Of a DNA stretch of 64,000 bases, positions 8,400-16,914 are shown one piece after another. The stretch spans positions 62,001 through 126,000 of the forward strand of contig NZ_MAUJ01000007.1 in the NCBI RefSeq assembly GCF_001696455.1, given 5' to 3'. The notes beneath the pieces are model-generated. The model saw only the letters and a program-made list of their open reading frames with translations, did not search any database and was not told the DNA's origin. Each line of letters starts with the position of its first letter. Positions within the stretch are counted from its first letter, which is position 1. Source of the stretch: Pseudoalteromonas luteoviolacea (GTDB taxonomy: Bacteria; Pseudomonadota; Gammaproteobacteria; Enterobacterales; Alteromonadaceae). Both the position numbers and the translations under genes were made by a program.

Positions 8400-9740
8400 T
8401 TAATTGCTCACAGATTCAACAACTTCGGCAATTTGTTGAGAAAAGTCCATCACTTGCTTTTCTTGTTCTGCTTCTACCATAACGCGCACTACTGGCTCGG
8501 TGCCGGACTTACGTAACAAAACTCGGCCTTTGCCATCTAGTTCGTTTTCTACCTGTTTAACCGCTTCCTGAACCGCTTTGTCAGCAACAGGATCCGTACC
8601 TTTGGCATATCGAACATTAATCATGTTCATAGGGTATTTTGTAAAACCTACACCAAGATCTTTGAGCGTCTTATTTTGTGCAACCATTGCAGCTAAAACT
8701 TGAAGACTTGAAATAATACCATCACCAGTCGCAATCAGGTCTAGGTTAAGCACATGACCCGAGCTTTCACCACCGATATTCCATCCTTCTTTAGCTAGTA
8801 ACTCAAGTACATAGCGATCTCCCACTTTACTACGTAGGAAAGGAATATCCTGTGCTTTGAGCGCATTTTCAAGGCCCATATTAGACATCACAGTACCAAC
8901 CACACCGCCTTTGAGTGTGCCATTGAACTTGGCTTGCATAGCTGCAATATAGACGATGTCATCACCGTCAAATACACGGCCGTTATGATCAACCATCATG
9001 ACTCGGTCGCCGTCTCCATCATAGGCGATACCAACATCCGCCTGATGCTCAAGTACTTGACGTTTTAACGCATCTACATGTGTTGCACCACACTCTGCGT
9101 TGATATTTACGCCATCAGGCTCACAAGCTGTAGCGATTACTTCTGCACCTAACTCCTCCATAACAGACGGCGCAATATGATAAGTTGCACCATTTGCGCA
9201 ATCCAGTACGATTTTGATGCCCTCTAATGACAGCTCTTTTGGAAATTGGCTTTTGCAGAACTCGATATAACGACCGCTTGCGCTATCCAAACGACGGGCT
9301 TTACCTAACGACTCTGATGGTACACACGTCATTGGTTCGTCGAGCATTGCTTCGATCTCTAACTCCACGTCATCGGCTAGTTTTTTGCCGTTACCAGAGA
9401 AGAACTTAATGCCATTATCATGGTAAGGGTTGTGAGATGCACTGATCACAATACCAGCTTCGGCTCTAAACGTTTGCGTCAAATAGGCGACTGCGGGAGT
9501 TGGCATAGGACCCAGTAGAACAACATCGATTCCTGCGGCTATTAAGCCTGCTTCAAGCGAAGTTTCAAGTAGGTACCCTGAAATGCGCGTATCTTTACCA
9601 ATTATTACTTTTTTAGTGCCTGATTTGGATAGGACTTTACCTGCAGCCCAGCCTAACTTAAGCGCAAATTCTGGTGTAATTGGAAACTCACCCACAAGTC
9701 CTCTTACACCATCAGTGCCAAAATATTTTCTCGTTGTCAT
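8400..9740 (-). CDS. glmM: Phosphoglucosamine mutase
   Basis: A 446-residue member of the alpha-D-phosphohexomutase family. It converts glucosamine 6-phosphate to glucosamine 1-phosphate for UDP-GlcNAc, peptidoglycan and LPS. It begins with YFGTDGVRG. The phosphorylated serine is Ser102 in ISASHNP, the metal loop is DGDGDR (about 241-246), the sugar-binding loop is GGESSGH, and the phosphate-binding RKSGTEPVVRVM is near the end. Its start codon overlaps the folP stop (ATGA), so translation is coupled. Length and order match E. coli folP-glmM. Confidence 0.97.
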   Translation of the reverse strand: MTTRKYFGTDGVRGLVGEFPITPEFALKLGWAAGKVLSKSGTKKVIIGKDTRISGYLLETSLEAGLIAAGIDVVLLGPMPTPAVAYLTQTFRAEAGIVISASHNPYHDNGIKFFSGNGKKLADDVELEIEAMLDEPMTCVPSESLGKARRLDSASGRYIEFCKSQFPKELSLEGIKIVLDCANGATYHIAPSVMEELGAEVIATACEPDGVNINAECGATHVDALKRQVLEHQADVGIAYDGDGDRVMMVDHNGRVFDGDDIVYIAAMQAKFNGTLKGGVVGTVMSNMGLENALKAQDIPFLRSKVGDRYVLELLAKEGWNIGGESSGHVLNLDLIATGDGIISSLQVLAAMVAQNKTLKDLGVGFTKYPMNMINVRYAKGTDPVADKAVQEAVKQVENELDGKGRVLLRKSGTEPVVRVMVEAEQEKQVMDFSQQIAEVVESVSN

Positions 9741-10582
9741 TTAGTTACTCCATGGTTTGCTGCAGCCCATACCTGCAACACATCACTGGTTTCTTTTACA
9801 TCATGAACGCGTATGATGTGCGCACCTTGTTGTGCACATAACAATGCGCCGCTTAAGCTTGCAGCCAAGCGTTCATTTGTATCCCGGTTTAATAAATTCC
9901 CAAACATTGATTTGCGTGATAAACCTGCCAATAGAGGCATACTCAATTCACAGAATTGATTAAACTTCCCAAGCAATTCAAAGTTATGTTGTAAAGATTT
10001 TCCGAATCCGAAGCCTGGATCCAAAATGAGTCTAGCGCGCGCAATACCTAGCTTTTCACACGCCGCAATTCTAGCCTCAAAAAAAGAAAGAATATCGTTG
10101 ATTAGGTGGTCGTATTTAGGCGCTATTTGCATTGTTCTCGGTTGCCCCTGCATGTGCATTAAACATATTGGCACATCGGAAAACTGAGCGGCAACCTCTA
10201 TACACCCCTCTTCTTGCAACGCCCGTACGTCATTAATAATATCAGCCCCAGCTAGCACAGCTTGTTTCATTACTTCAGCTTTACTGGTGTCTATTGATAT
10301 TACACAGTCAGATTGTGCGCGAATCGCTTCGATTACGGGGATTACTCTATCCAACTCCTCATTTAACGATACATCAGCCGCACCTGGTCGGGTCGATTCA
10401 CCGCCAATATCAAGGATGCTCGCACCATGCTCTAACAGCTCAAGCGCCTGAATGACAGCGTTATCATTTTTGTAGTACTTACCACCATCAGAAAAAGAAT
10501 CTGGAGTTGTGTTAACGATGCCCATAATTTGCGGGCTTTGGAGATCAAGAGTACGACCTCGAGGTAGAGAGAGTTGAAACAT
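9737..10582 (-). CDS. folP: Dihydropteroate synthase
   Basis: A 281-residue TIM-barrel enzyme joining p-aminobenzoate to 6-hydroxymethyl-dihydropterin diphosphate in folate synthesis. It is the target of sulfonamides. Signatures: IMGIVNTTPDSFSDGG near the N-terminus, GGESTRPGA, SIDTSKAEV, and ILDPGFGFGKS. It is followed by glmM with a 4-base overlap. A terminator at 10707-10740 separates it from ftsH upstream, so folP-glmM-tpiA-secG-tRNA can have its own promoter within 10583-10706, though read-through is possible. Confidence 0.96.
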   Translation of the reverse strand: MFQLSLPRGRTLDLQSPQIMGIVNTTPDSFSDGGKYYKNDNAVIQALELLEHGASILDIGGESTRPGAADVSLNEELDRVIPVIEAIRAQSDCVISIDTSKAEVMKQAVLAGADIINDVRALQEEGCIEVAAQFSDVPICLMHMQGQPRTMQIAPKYDHLINDILSFFEARIAACEKLGIARARLILDPGFGFGKSLQHNFELLGKFNQFCELSMPLLAGLSRKSMFGNLLNRDTNERLAASLSGALLCAQQGAHIIRVHDVKETSDVLQVWAAANHGVTK

Positions 10583-10706
10583 AAATCGCCTTCCTATTAT
10601 TTGTATCTAAGCATACTTTAAATACCCCTACCAGTTTCTTGACCAAAATCACTCACATAGAGATTGGTATTAGGCGTATATAGATACAAAGTATTACATA
10701 AGATAC

Positions 10707-10740
10707 AAAAAGGCCTCGAAGGTTCACCATTCGAGGCCTT
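10707..10740 (-). terminator. Intrinsic terminator after ftsH
   Basis: AAGGCCTCGAA (10710-10720) pairs exactly with TTCGAGGCCTT (10730-10740). On the minus strand the stem runs into a T tract. It lies 28 bases after the ftsH stop. Confidence 0.88.
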
Positions 10741-10768
10741 AATTCCTGCTGTGACATTTTACCTTTTA

Positions 10769-12703
10769 TTAAGGCTTGTCATCAACCTCTGTATTACTTG
10801 GAGGCGGGACATCCGAGTTGTTTTCACCACTCTTCGTCACATCTGAACCACTGTCTTTGTCTGACTTGCGGTCATGAGCATCTCTTGGTGGACGAACTTC
10901 TTTACGTTCCATAAGGTCGTCTATTTGTCCTGCATCGATTGTTTCATACTTCATCAATGCATCTTTCATCGCATGAAGAATATCCATATTGTCTTTTAGG
11001 ATTTGTTCTGCTCGGTCATAGTTGCGAGTAACAAATGACTTAATTTCTTCATCGATAAGTTTTGCAGTTTCGCCTGAAACACCAGACATTCTTGAACCAC
11101 CGCCACCCATGTACATTTCACCTTGCTCTTCCATGTACATTTGTGGCCCAAGTACGGGGCTCAAACCCCATTGAGTAACCATCTTGCGGGCAATGTCTGT
11201 TGCGCGTTCGATATCATTACTCGCACCTGTCGTGACCTTTTCATCACCATAAATAATGGCTTCTGCAATTCGACCACCGTAAAGACTAGACAGCATTGAT
11301 TCTAGATGCTCTTTAGAGTGACTTACGCGATCTTGCTCTGGTAGATACATAGTAACACCGAGTGCTCTGCCACGCGGAATGATTGACACTTTGTAAACCG
11401 GATCATGTTCTGGTACCAAACGACCTACAATTGCATGTCCCGCTTCGTGGTATGCTGTCATCTCTTTTTCTTTCTCTGACATGACCATCGATTTGCGCTC
11501 TGCACCCATCATGATCTTGTCTTTAGCAGCATCAAACTCAGCCATGCTCACTTTGCGCTTATTACCACGTGCAGCAAATAACGCAGCTTCATTTACTAAG
11601 TTAGCTAGATCTGCACCCGAGAAACCAGGCGTACCACGTGCGATGAGCGACGCCTCAACATTAGAATCAAGAGGCACTTTACGCATGTGCACGTTCAGAA
11701 TTTGTTCACGACCTCTTACGTCAGGCAAGCCAACAACGACTTGGCGGTCAAATCGACCAGGTCTCAACAGTGCCGGGTCTAAAACGTCCGGACGGTTAGT
11801 CGCAGCGATTACAATGATCCCCTCATTGCCTTCAAAACCATCCATCTCAACAAGCATTTGGTTTAGTGTTTGCTCACGTTCGTCGTGACCGCCACCCATA
11901 CCAGCACCCCGTTTACGACCTACCGCATCGATCTCATCGATAAATATAATGCAAGGTGCTGCTTTTTTGGCTTGCTCGAACATATCTCTCACACGAGAGG
12001 CACCCACACCTACAAACATTTCCACAAAGTCAGAACCTGAAATGGTAAAGAATGGGACCTTTGCCTCACCTGCTACTGCTTTAGCAAGTAACGTTTTACC
12101 AGTACCAGGAGGACCTACCATCAACACCCCTTTAGGAATGTTGCCACCTAACTTTTGGAATTTAGAGGGGTCACGTAAAAAGTCTACTAGCTCTGTAACG
12201 TCTTCTTTTGCTTCATCACAACCAGCAACGTCGGCAAACGTAGTTTTTACCTGATCTTCGCTCATTAGGCGCGCTTTGCTTTTACCAAAAGACATCGCAC
12301 CTTTGCCGCCACCGCCTTGCATTTGACGCATGAAGAATATCCATACACCAATAAGCAATAACATTGGGAACCAAGAAATGAAAACGTTAGCTAAGAAAGA
12401 TTGCTCTTCAGGTGCAACGCCTTTTACGTTTACATCATTCTTTAGCAAGTCATTAATTAGATCTTCATCATATAACGGCATGATTGTTTGGAAACGCTCT
12501 CCGTTATTTTTAATCCCTGAAATAGTACCCGCGGCACGGTCAATATTTGCTTCTCTGACCACGCCACTGCGGACTTCTTTTACAAACTGTGTGTAACTTG
12601 TCTGACGATCAGATTGTTCGCCACCATTGAAACTCTGAAACACTGTCATTAGCACAACCGCTATAACAAGCCAGAGAATTAAGTTCTTCGCCATATCGCT
12701 CAA
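10769..12703 (-). CDS. ftsH: ATP-dependent zinc metalloprotease FtsH
   Basis: A 644-residue membrane AAA+ protease, as in E. coli. Two transmembrane helices (about 5-24 and 98-120) flank a periplasmic domain. The AAA domain carries GPPGTGKT, DEIDAVG and the second-region-of-homology arginines (LLRPGRFDRQ). The zinc site is HEAGH. It degrades unneeded membrane and cytosolic proteins such as SecY, LpxC and sigma-32. The start is taken as TTG at 12703 with AGAGG eight bases upstream; this yields MSDMAKNLILW, identical to the E. coli N-terminus, where a non-ATG start is also used. An ATG three codons later is the alternative. The tail after about 595 is charged and disordered. It follows rlmE, as in E. 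coli. Confidence 0.97.
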   Translation of the reverse strand: MSDMAKNLILWLVIAVVLMTVFQSFNGGEQSDRQTSYTQFVKEVRSGVVREANIDRAAGTISGIKNNGERFQTIMPLYDEDLINDLLKNDVNVKGVAPEEQSFLANVFISWFPMLLLIGVWIFFMRQMQGGGGKGAMSFGKSKARLMSEDQVKTTFADVAGCDEAKEDVTELVDFLRDPSKFQKLGGNIPKGVLMVGPPGTGKTLLAKAVAGEAKVPFFTISGSDFVEMFVGVGASRVRDMFEQAKKAAPCIIFIDEIDAVGRKRGAGMGGGHDEREQTLNQMLVEMDGFEGNEGIIVIAATNRPDVLDPALLRPGRFDRQVVVGLPDVRGREQILNVHMRKVPLDSNVEASLIARGTPGFSGADLANLVNEAALFAARGNKRKVSMAEFDAAKDKIMMGAERKSMVMSEKEKEMTAYHEAGHAIVGRLVPEHDPVYKVSIIPRGRALGVTMYLPEQDRVSHSKEHLESMLSSLYGGRIAEAIIYGDEKVTTGASNDIERATDIARKMVTQWGLSPVLGPQMYMEEQGEMYMGGGGSRMSGVSGETAKLIDEEIKSFVTRNYDRAEQILKDNMDILHAMKDALMKYETIDAGQIDDLMERKEVRPPRDAHDRKSDKDSGSDVTKSGENNSDVPPPSNTEVDDKP

Positions 12704-12761
12704 GGGGTTAACCTCTTGTATCCAATTTATTTAAAATCATCTTAAATGCACCTCAACTGTA

Positions 12762-13391
12762 CTACAGTTTGTATCCTGTCGCCACTATATATACTTCTCG
12801 TGATCTAGGTCGAGACGCTTTTGGTTTACGGATCTTTACAACTTTAAAGGCATTACGTACTTCTTGTACAAATTGATCAAAGCCTTCGCCCTGAAACACC
12901 TTAACCGCAAATGCACCATTCGGTTTGAGTACTTGGTGGCACATATCGAGTGCTAATTCGACTAAATACATGCTACCAGCCTGATCTATGACGTTGTTAC
13001 CACTCATATTAGGCGCCATATCTGAGAATACCACGTCAATATTCTTACCACCAATCCTATCTAGTAATGCATTGAGTACACTTTCTTCACGAAAGTCACC
13101 TTGCAAAAACGCGACGCCAGGTAGAGAGTCCATAGGCAAGATGTCACAAGCAATAACTTCGCCCTTATCAGAAACTTGCTCGGCAAGGTATTGTGACCAA
13201 CTTCCTGGTGCAGCACCTAAGTCTACAACATGCATACCGGGCCTAATAAGCTTGTCTCGCTGCTGTATTTCTTCCAGTTTAAACACGGCACGAGAACGAT
13301 AACCCCGCTTTTGGGCTTCGTGTACAAATGGATCATCTACATGTTCTTTTAACCAGCGCTTCGAACTCGCTGAATGCTTTTTATTTGCCAT
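12762..13391 (-). CDS. rlmE: 23S rRNA 2'-O-ribose U2552 methyltransferase
   Basis: A 209-residue SAM-dependent methyltransferase (RrmJ/FtsJ) that modifies U2552 of 23S rRNA late in 50S assembly. The SAM site is VVDLGAAPGSWSQYL. The K-D-K-E catalytic tetrad is represented by Lys near the N-terminus, SDMAPNMSGN, FAVKVFQGEG and RPRSREVY. I start at the ATG at 13391 (MANKKHSASSKRW), which matches the family; a GTG two codons upstream is possible. It is 58 bases before ftsH and divergent from yhbY, the E. coli arrangement. Confidence 0.95.
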   Translation of the reverse strand: MANKKHSASSKRWLKEHVDDPFVHEAQKRGYRSRAVFKLEEIQQRDKLIRPGMHVVDLGAAPGSWSQYLAEQVSDKGEVIACDILPMDSLPGVAFLQGDFREESVLNALLDRIGGKNIDVVFSDMAPNMSGNNVIDQAGSMYLVELALDMCHQVLKPNGAFAVKVFQGEGFDQFVQEVRNAFKVVKIRKPKASRPRSREVYIVATGYKL

Positions 13392-13475
13392 ATTCACTGC
13401 AACTCATTAGTAATCTTCTTTAGATGGCGTTAGAATGTCGAGAATTCAAGCCTTAATTTAGTAAATTGTACCAAT

Positions 13476-13772
13476 ATGACATTATCAAATAAACAGAAGC
13501 AACACCTGAAAGGGTTAGCACATGCCCTTAAACCAGTCGTTTTACTTGGCGGTAACGGTCTAACTGAGGGTGTATTGCTAGAAATTGAACAATGTTTAGA
13601 AATTCACGAATTGATTAAAGTAAAAGTCCCGACGACTGATCGAGAAACCAAACAGCTTATTTTTGATGCCATTGTACGCGAAACGGGTGCACACAAAGTT
13701 CAAGTGATCGGACATATCATCGTGCTGTATCGTCAAAGCGAAGACAAAAAAATAATTTTGCCTCGCAACTAA
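13476..13772 (+). CDS. yhbY: Ribosome-associated RNA-binding protein, CRM/YhbY domain
   Basis: A 98-residue single CRM (CRS1-YhbY) domain protein that binds pre-50S ribosomal particles. Recognisable features: LSNKQKQHLKGLAHALKPV at the N-terminus, the GxxG-like loop in LGGNGLTEGV, IKVKVPT, and the end HIIVLYRQS. It is divergent from rlmE-ftsH as in E. coli; the 84-base gap must hold both promoters. It is convergent with the following serine hydrolase gene. Confidence 0.95.
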   Translation: MTLSNKQKQHLKGLAHALKPVVLLGGNGLTEGVLLEIEQCLEIHELIKVKVPTTDRETKQLIFDAIVRETGAHKVQVIGHIIVLYRQSEDKKIILPRN

Positions 13773-13782
13773 TCATTGTTTG

Positions 13783-13806
13783 GTTGAACCGCTAATGCGG
13801 TTCAAC
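13783..13806. terminator. Hairpin between convergent yhbY and serine hydrolase genes
   Basis: GTTGAACCGC (13783-13792) and GCGGTTCAAC (13797-13806) form a perfect 10-bp stem with a TAAT loop. It overlaps the stop codon of the minus-strand gene. No T tract follows on either side, so termination is only probable. Confidence 0.5.
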
Positions 13807-14946
13807 TATGCTCGCCACATCAATGGCTTTTCGCAAAAAGTCTGTCGTTAACTGATTAATTAAACCACTCTCTGCGTTTAGTAATAGGCTGAACCCAATA
13901 CCCAATGATGGGATGACCGCCACATCTGTTCGATAACCTTGTACCCAGCCACTGTGGTAATAAACGGTTTCACCTTCAAAACTGTAAATTCGCCATCCGA
14001 GCCCATAATGCGCTTGTTCCACATACTTTTTCCACACGCGCCTTCGCAGTTCTCGCTTAGTTAACGTAAATGGGCGTGATTGAATGGTCAACGCATCGAG
14101 TGAAAGAACACTCGGAAACAAACCAAGTTGCGCTTTTAGCCACAAAACCATGTCTTCGGCACTGGCATTCACCCCTGCTGCAGGCGCTACTTTATAGTAG
14201 TGTTTCTTAAGTTTTGCCGTATGCCAGTATTTTCGCCCTTTCACATGAGGTAATGCAAAATTATCGTCCTTGGTCATATGTGCATAGCCAAGCCCTGCAT
14301 TTTTCATCCCCAAGGGCTTAAAAATAAATTCATTTAACCACGTTTCATAACTCAGGCCAGTCGCTTGGTTTATTACATTTCCAATAAGGCTAAACATGAC
14401 ATTTTGATAGCCATAACAAATACCTGGGCGACACAATCTATCAACTTTCAATAATCTTGGATAAATATTGCCATACTCCATCCGTGATTCAATCAGGTTA
14501 TCGTAGGCATTAGGGACCAGTCCGCTGGAATGACTCAATAAATGATAGACACGAAGGGGGGCATATTGGCTACCTCTAAAAATAGGCAGGTAGTCTGCAA
14601 CGTAGCGGTCTAAATCAACTTTTTCGTCCGCAGCTAATTTTGCAGTCAATGATCCTGCAAACGTTTTTGACACAGACGCGAGGCGAAATCGCGTTTGCCC
14701 ATTTACAGGTCGGCCTCTTTTAGTCTTAGTTTTACCATACCCTTTAGCTATATCTCCATATTTTACATGAGTTATGCTCAAGGCTGCCCCGGGTATCGAT
14801 TTTTCTTTTAGTTTTTGTCGGACTTGCTTAGAATAGTCGCTTACAAAATGCTCCCATGCTTTTGCTTTGTTGTGTTCTTCACTCTTCGTTGAAAGTGATA
14901 AAGTCAGCAATAGTAAGCATTTTGAGTAAATAAATAGTGACTTCAT
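13792..14946 (-). CDS. Serine hydrolase of the beta-lactamase (class C)/esterase family
   Basis: A 384-residue protein with an N-terminal signal peptide (hydrophobic to about residue 22), so periplasmic or secreted. Penicillin-binding motifs in order: SVSK (the Ser-x-x-Lys nucleophile, about residue 91), YQN in CYGYQNVMFS (the Tyr-x-Asn element, about 183), and HSG in YYHSGWVQGYRTD (replacing KTG, near the C-terminus). HSG is usual in DD-peptidase and esterase-like members (AmpH, EstB, Pab87 types) more than in true AmpC. The substrate is therefore open: peptidoglycan peptides, esters or D-amino peptides. There is no AmpR-type regulator beside it. Confidence 0.85.
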   Translation of the reverse strand: MKSLFIYSKCLLLLTLSLSTKSEEHNKAKAWEHFVSDYSKQVRQKLKEKSIPGAALSITHVKYGDIAKGYGKTKTKRGRPVNGQTRFRLASVSKTFAGSLTAKLAADEKVDLDRYVADYLPIFRGSQYAPLRVYHLLSHSSGLVPNAYDNLIESRMEYGNIYPRLLKVDRLCRPGICYGYQNVMFSLIGNVINQATGLSYETWLNEFIFKPLGMKNAGLGYAHMTKDDNFALPHVKGRKYWHTAKLKKHYYKVAPAAGVNASAEDMVLWLKAQLGLFPSVLSLDALTIQSRPFTLTKRELRRRVWKKYVEQAHYGLGWRIYSFEGETVYYHSGWVQGYRTDVAVIPSLGIGFSLLLNAESGLINQLTTDFLRKAIDVASIVEPH

Positions 14947-15170
14947 AATGACTCAGTACATTAACACGCGATGTTATGGTATCACGAAGTAAGTCGCTAG
15001 CTCACGACATACATAAAATAAAACAAGAATCTTTGTAGCTTGGTGCTCGAAGCAAAATCCCTGTTACAAACTTGAACAATTTAACGCTGTCGTCATGCAT
15101 GGGTTACCGTGTAAAATTTGGTGAAAAATCCACTTAACTTGATAGAAAATAGTAATTTGAGGTATTTATA

Positions 15171-15974
15171 ATGCGAGGAATCATTAGCTGTTTAGCAGTG
15201 ATAGGCTTAACAGGATGTGCTATGACTCAGCCACTAGCGCCAAAGCTAGGTGTTCCTCCTAAACCGCTGTTGCAAAAATCCATCTATCAAATCAGCTACA
15301 CCGCTGAATTGGAGTCCGCACGTATCAAGTCGGTTCAATTACCTGCTCATGTCGTTAAAAAACAAGATACGGTGTACATCGACTCAAGCAAAGTGACACT
15401 CACTGACAACTTGCATTCAGCACTAGTTAAAATGTTGCGTAATAAGGGCTTAAAGGTAGAACCTCAACAAAATACTGATTACCGTTTAGTGATCCAGCAA
15501 ATGGAACTCTCTTACGGACGAGATAAAACCTATGTGCTCAATAAACCAAGTAATGACCACCCCTATATCGCTCAAATTTCTCAAACAAACCCCAGTAAAC
15601 AGTGTAGTAATATAACAGCATCTTTAAGTATGCGTTTAACACACAACCAATCTGCGGATGTGGTTTGGTTTGCTAAATCGTCCGTTGACAGCGCAGGGTT
15701 TCAAGGTATTCCTTTACAATACTCATTTACAGAAACTGAAAAAGTAGTGAATGAGCAAGAAATCATTACTTTTGTCACAGAACAAAACACTGAGCAAGCA
15801 CGAAAAGCAAGGCATAAAGAGCCAGTTACCATTCCCCAATACATTGTCAAACCGGATGTTACACCGCTAATTAAGGTAGCTGGCGCGTGTGAAAAGGCGG
15901 AAGTGAGTGAACTAACTCCCAGAATGATGCTGACGCTGACAAACAACTTAATCGATAAGCTTAATGTTCAATAA
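15171..15974 (+). CDS. Lipoprotein of unknown function
   Basis: A 267-residue protein with a lipoprotein signal: a short hydrophobic stretch then LTGC with Cys16 as the lipidated residue. Met follows Cys at +2, so outer-membrane sorting is likely. The rest is soluble, with predicted alternating strands and helices. The segment NLHSALVKMLRNKGLKV resembles the small alpha/beta folds of envelope lipoproteins such as YajG, but I cannot assign a family. Two further Cys (in KQCSN and GACEKA) might form a disulfide. It is 145 bases upstream of a two-component system in the same direction; a link is possible but unproven. Confidence 0.7.
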   Translation: MRGIISCLAVIGLTGCAMTQPLAPKLGVPPKPLLQKSIYQISYTAELESARIKSVQLPAHVVKKQDTVYIDSSKVTLTDNLHSALVKMLRNKGLKVEPQQNTDYRLVIQQMELSYGRDKTYVLNKPSNDHPYIAQISQTNPSKQCSNITASLSMRLTHNQSADVVWFAKSSVDSAGFQGIPLQYSFTETEKVVNEQEIITFVTEQNTEQARKARHKEPVTIPQYIVKPDVTPLIKVAGACEKAEVSELTPRMMLTLTNNLIDKLNVQ

Positions 15975-16068
15975 AGAACAAACTCATACACTTACTTACA
16001 TAAAAATTTCTTTGCACAATTATAATGCCAGGATGATATAAAATAGTTAGTATGACTTTAAAAGAGGC

Positions 16069-16094
16069 AAGTATCATCGTCCATAATGATACTT
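16069..16094 (+). promoter_or_regulatory. Perfect inverted repeat upstream of the response regulator gene
   Basis: AAGTATCAT (16069-16077) and ATGATACTT (16086-16094) form a 9-bp perfect dyad with an 8-base spacer. It ends 25 bases before the ATG of the regulator and just ahead of its AAAGGAG ribosome site. It is either an operator for autoregulation or an RNA hairpin in the leader. Confidence 0.55.
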
Positions 16095-16119
16095 AGCTGG
16101 TATGTAAAGGAGAGTTTTC

Positions 16120-16827
16120 ATGGAGCAGTACGGTACGATATTACTCGTTGAGGATGATGAATCACTAGCGCAGTGGGTAGCAGACTATTTAAATAATCAA
16201 GGTTATACGACTCACTGTTGTCATCGCGGCGATGAAGTCGTTTCAATGGTAAAACAGCACAACCCCGACTTAGTTTTGCTGGATATTATGCTCCCCGGAC
16301 AAGACGGTATTAGCGTCTGTAGAGAGCTTCGTCAGTTCTACAGCAAACCGATCATCATGCTAACCGCAAAAGACGAAGAAATGGATGAAGTTATCGGTTT
16401 GGAAGTGGGTGCCAGTGATTACGTTATCAAACCTGTTCGTCCGAGAGCTTTGTTAGCCAGAATCAAAGCAAATGCTCGCGCAGCACAAGACAGTAGTGCT
16501 CAAAGTGACTCTAGTAGTGCCATCTTGAACGTTGGAAATCTCAAAATTGATACACAAGCTCGAAAGGTTCTGGTATCGGGCCAAGAAGTCGCTATATCCA
16601 GTGCCGAGTACTTATTACTTCATTTCCTTGCCTCAAACGCAGGCAATGTAGTTTCCCGAGATGCGGTGTTTAAAGCCACAAAAGGCAGAGAATACGATGG
16701 CCTTGACCGAAGCGTCGATGTCCTTATATCCGCACTACGTAAAAAGTTTGATGACGACCCACAAAACCCTGAAAAAATTAAAACTATTTGGGGCAAGGGC
16801 TACTTGCTAGTGCCTACTGCTTGGTAA
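16120..16827 (+). CDS. OmpR/PhoB-type response regulator, RstA-like
   Basis: A 235-residue two-domain regulator. The receiver domain (1-120) has the acidic pair Asp12/Asp13, phospho-acceptor Asp55 in LLLDIMLPG, the Thr in IIMLTAKD and the Lys in DYVIKP. The C-terminal winged helix (about 135-235) has LNVGNLKID, SSAEYLLLHFLASNAGNVVSR and SVDVLISALRKKFDD, ending in KTIWGKGYLLVPTAW. Resemblance to RstA is strongest at the C-terminus. AAAGGAG lies at a good distance before the start. Its kinase follows after 87 bases. It probably regulates its own operon through the dyad at 16069-16094. Confidence 0.93.
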   Translation: MEQYGTILLVEDDESLAQWVADYLNNQGYTTHCCHRGDEVVSMVKQHNPDLVLLDIMLPGQDGISVCRELRQFYSKPIIMLTAKDEEMDEVIGLEVGASDYVIKPVRPRALLARIKANARAAQDSSAQSDSSSAILNVGNLKIDTQARKVLVSGQEVAISSAEYLLLHFLASNAGNVVSRDAVFKATKGREYDGLDRSVDVLISALRKKFDDDPQNPEKIKTIWGKGYLLVPTAW

Positions 16828-16914
16828 AATCTATTGAGCTGTGTAACACACACTGTTCACAGCTCATTCCTCCAGCTCTTGAAGTTGTCATGTTGTTCTA
16901 GGTAGAGTGAATTT

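Noticed and set aside
11481..12254. Long antisense open frames opposite ftsH on the plus strand
   Set aside because: They lack ribosome sites and protein-like composition and lie wholly opposite a highly conserved gene; they reflect codon bias of ftsH.
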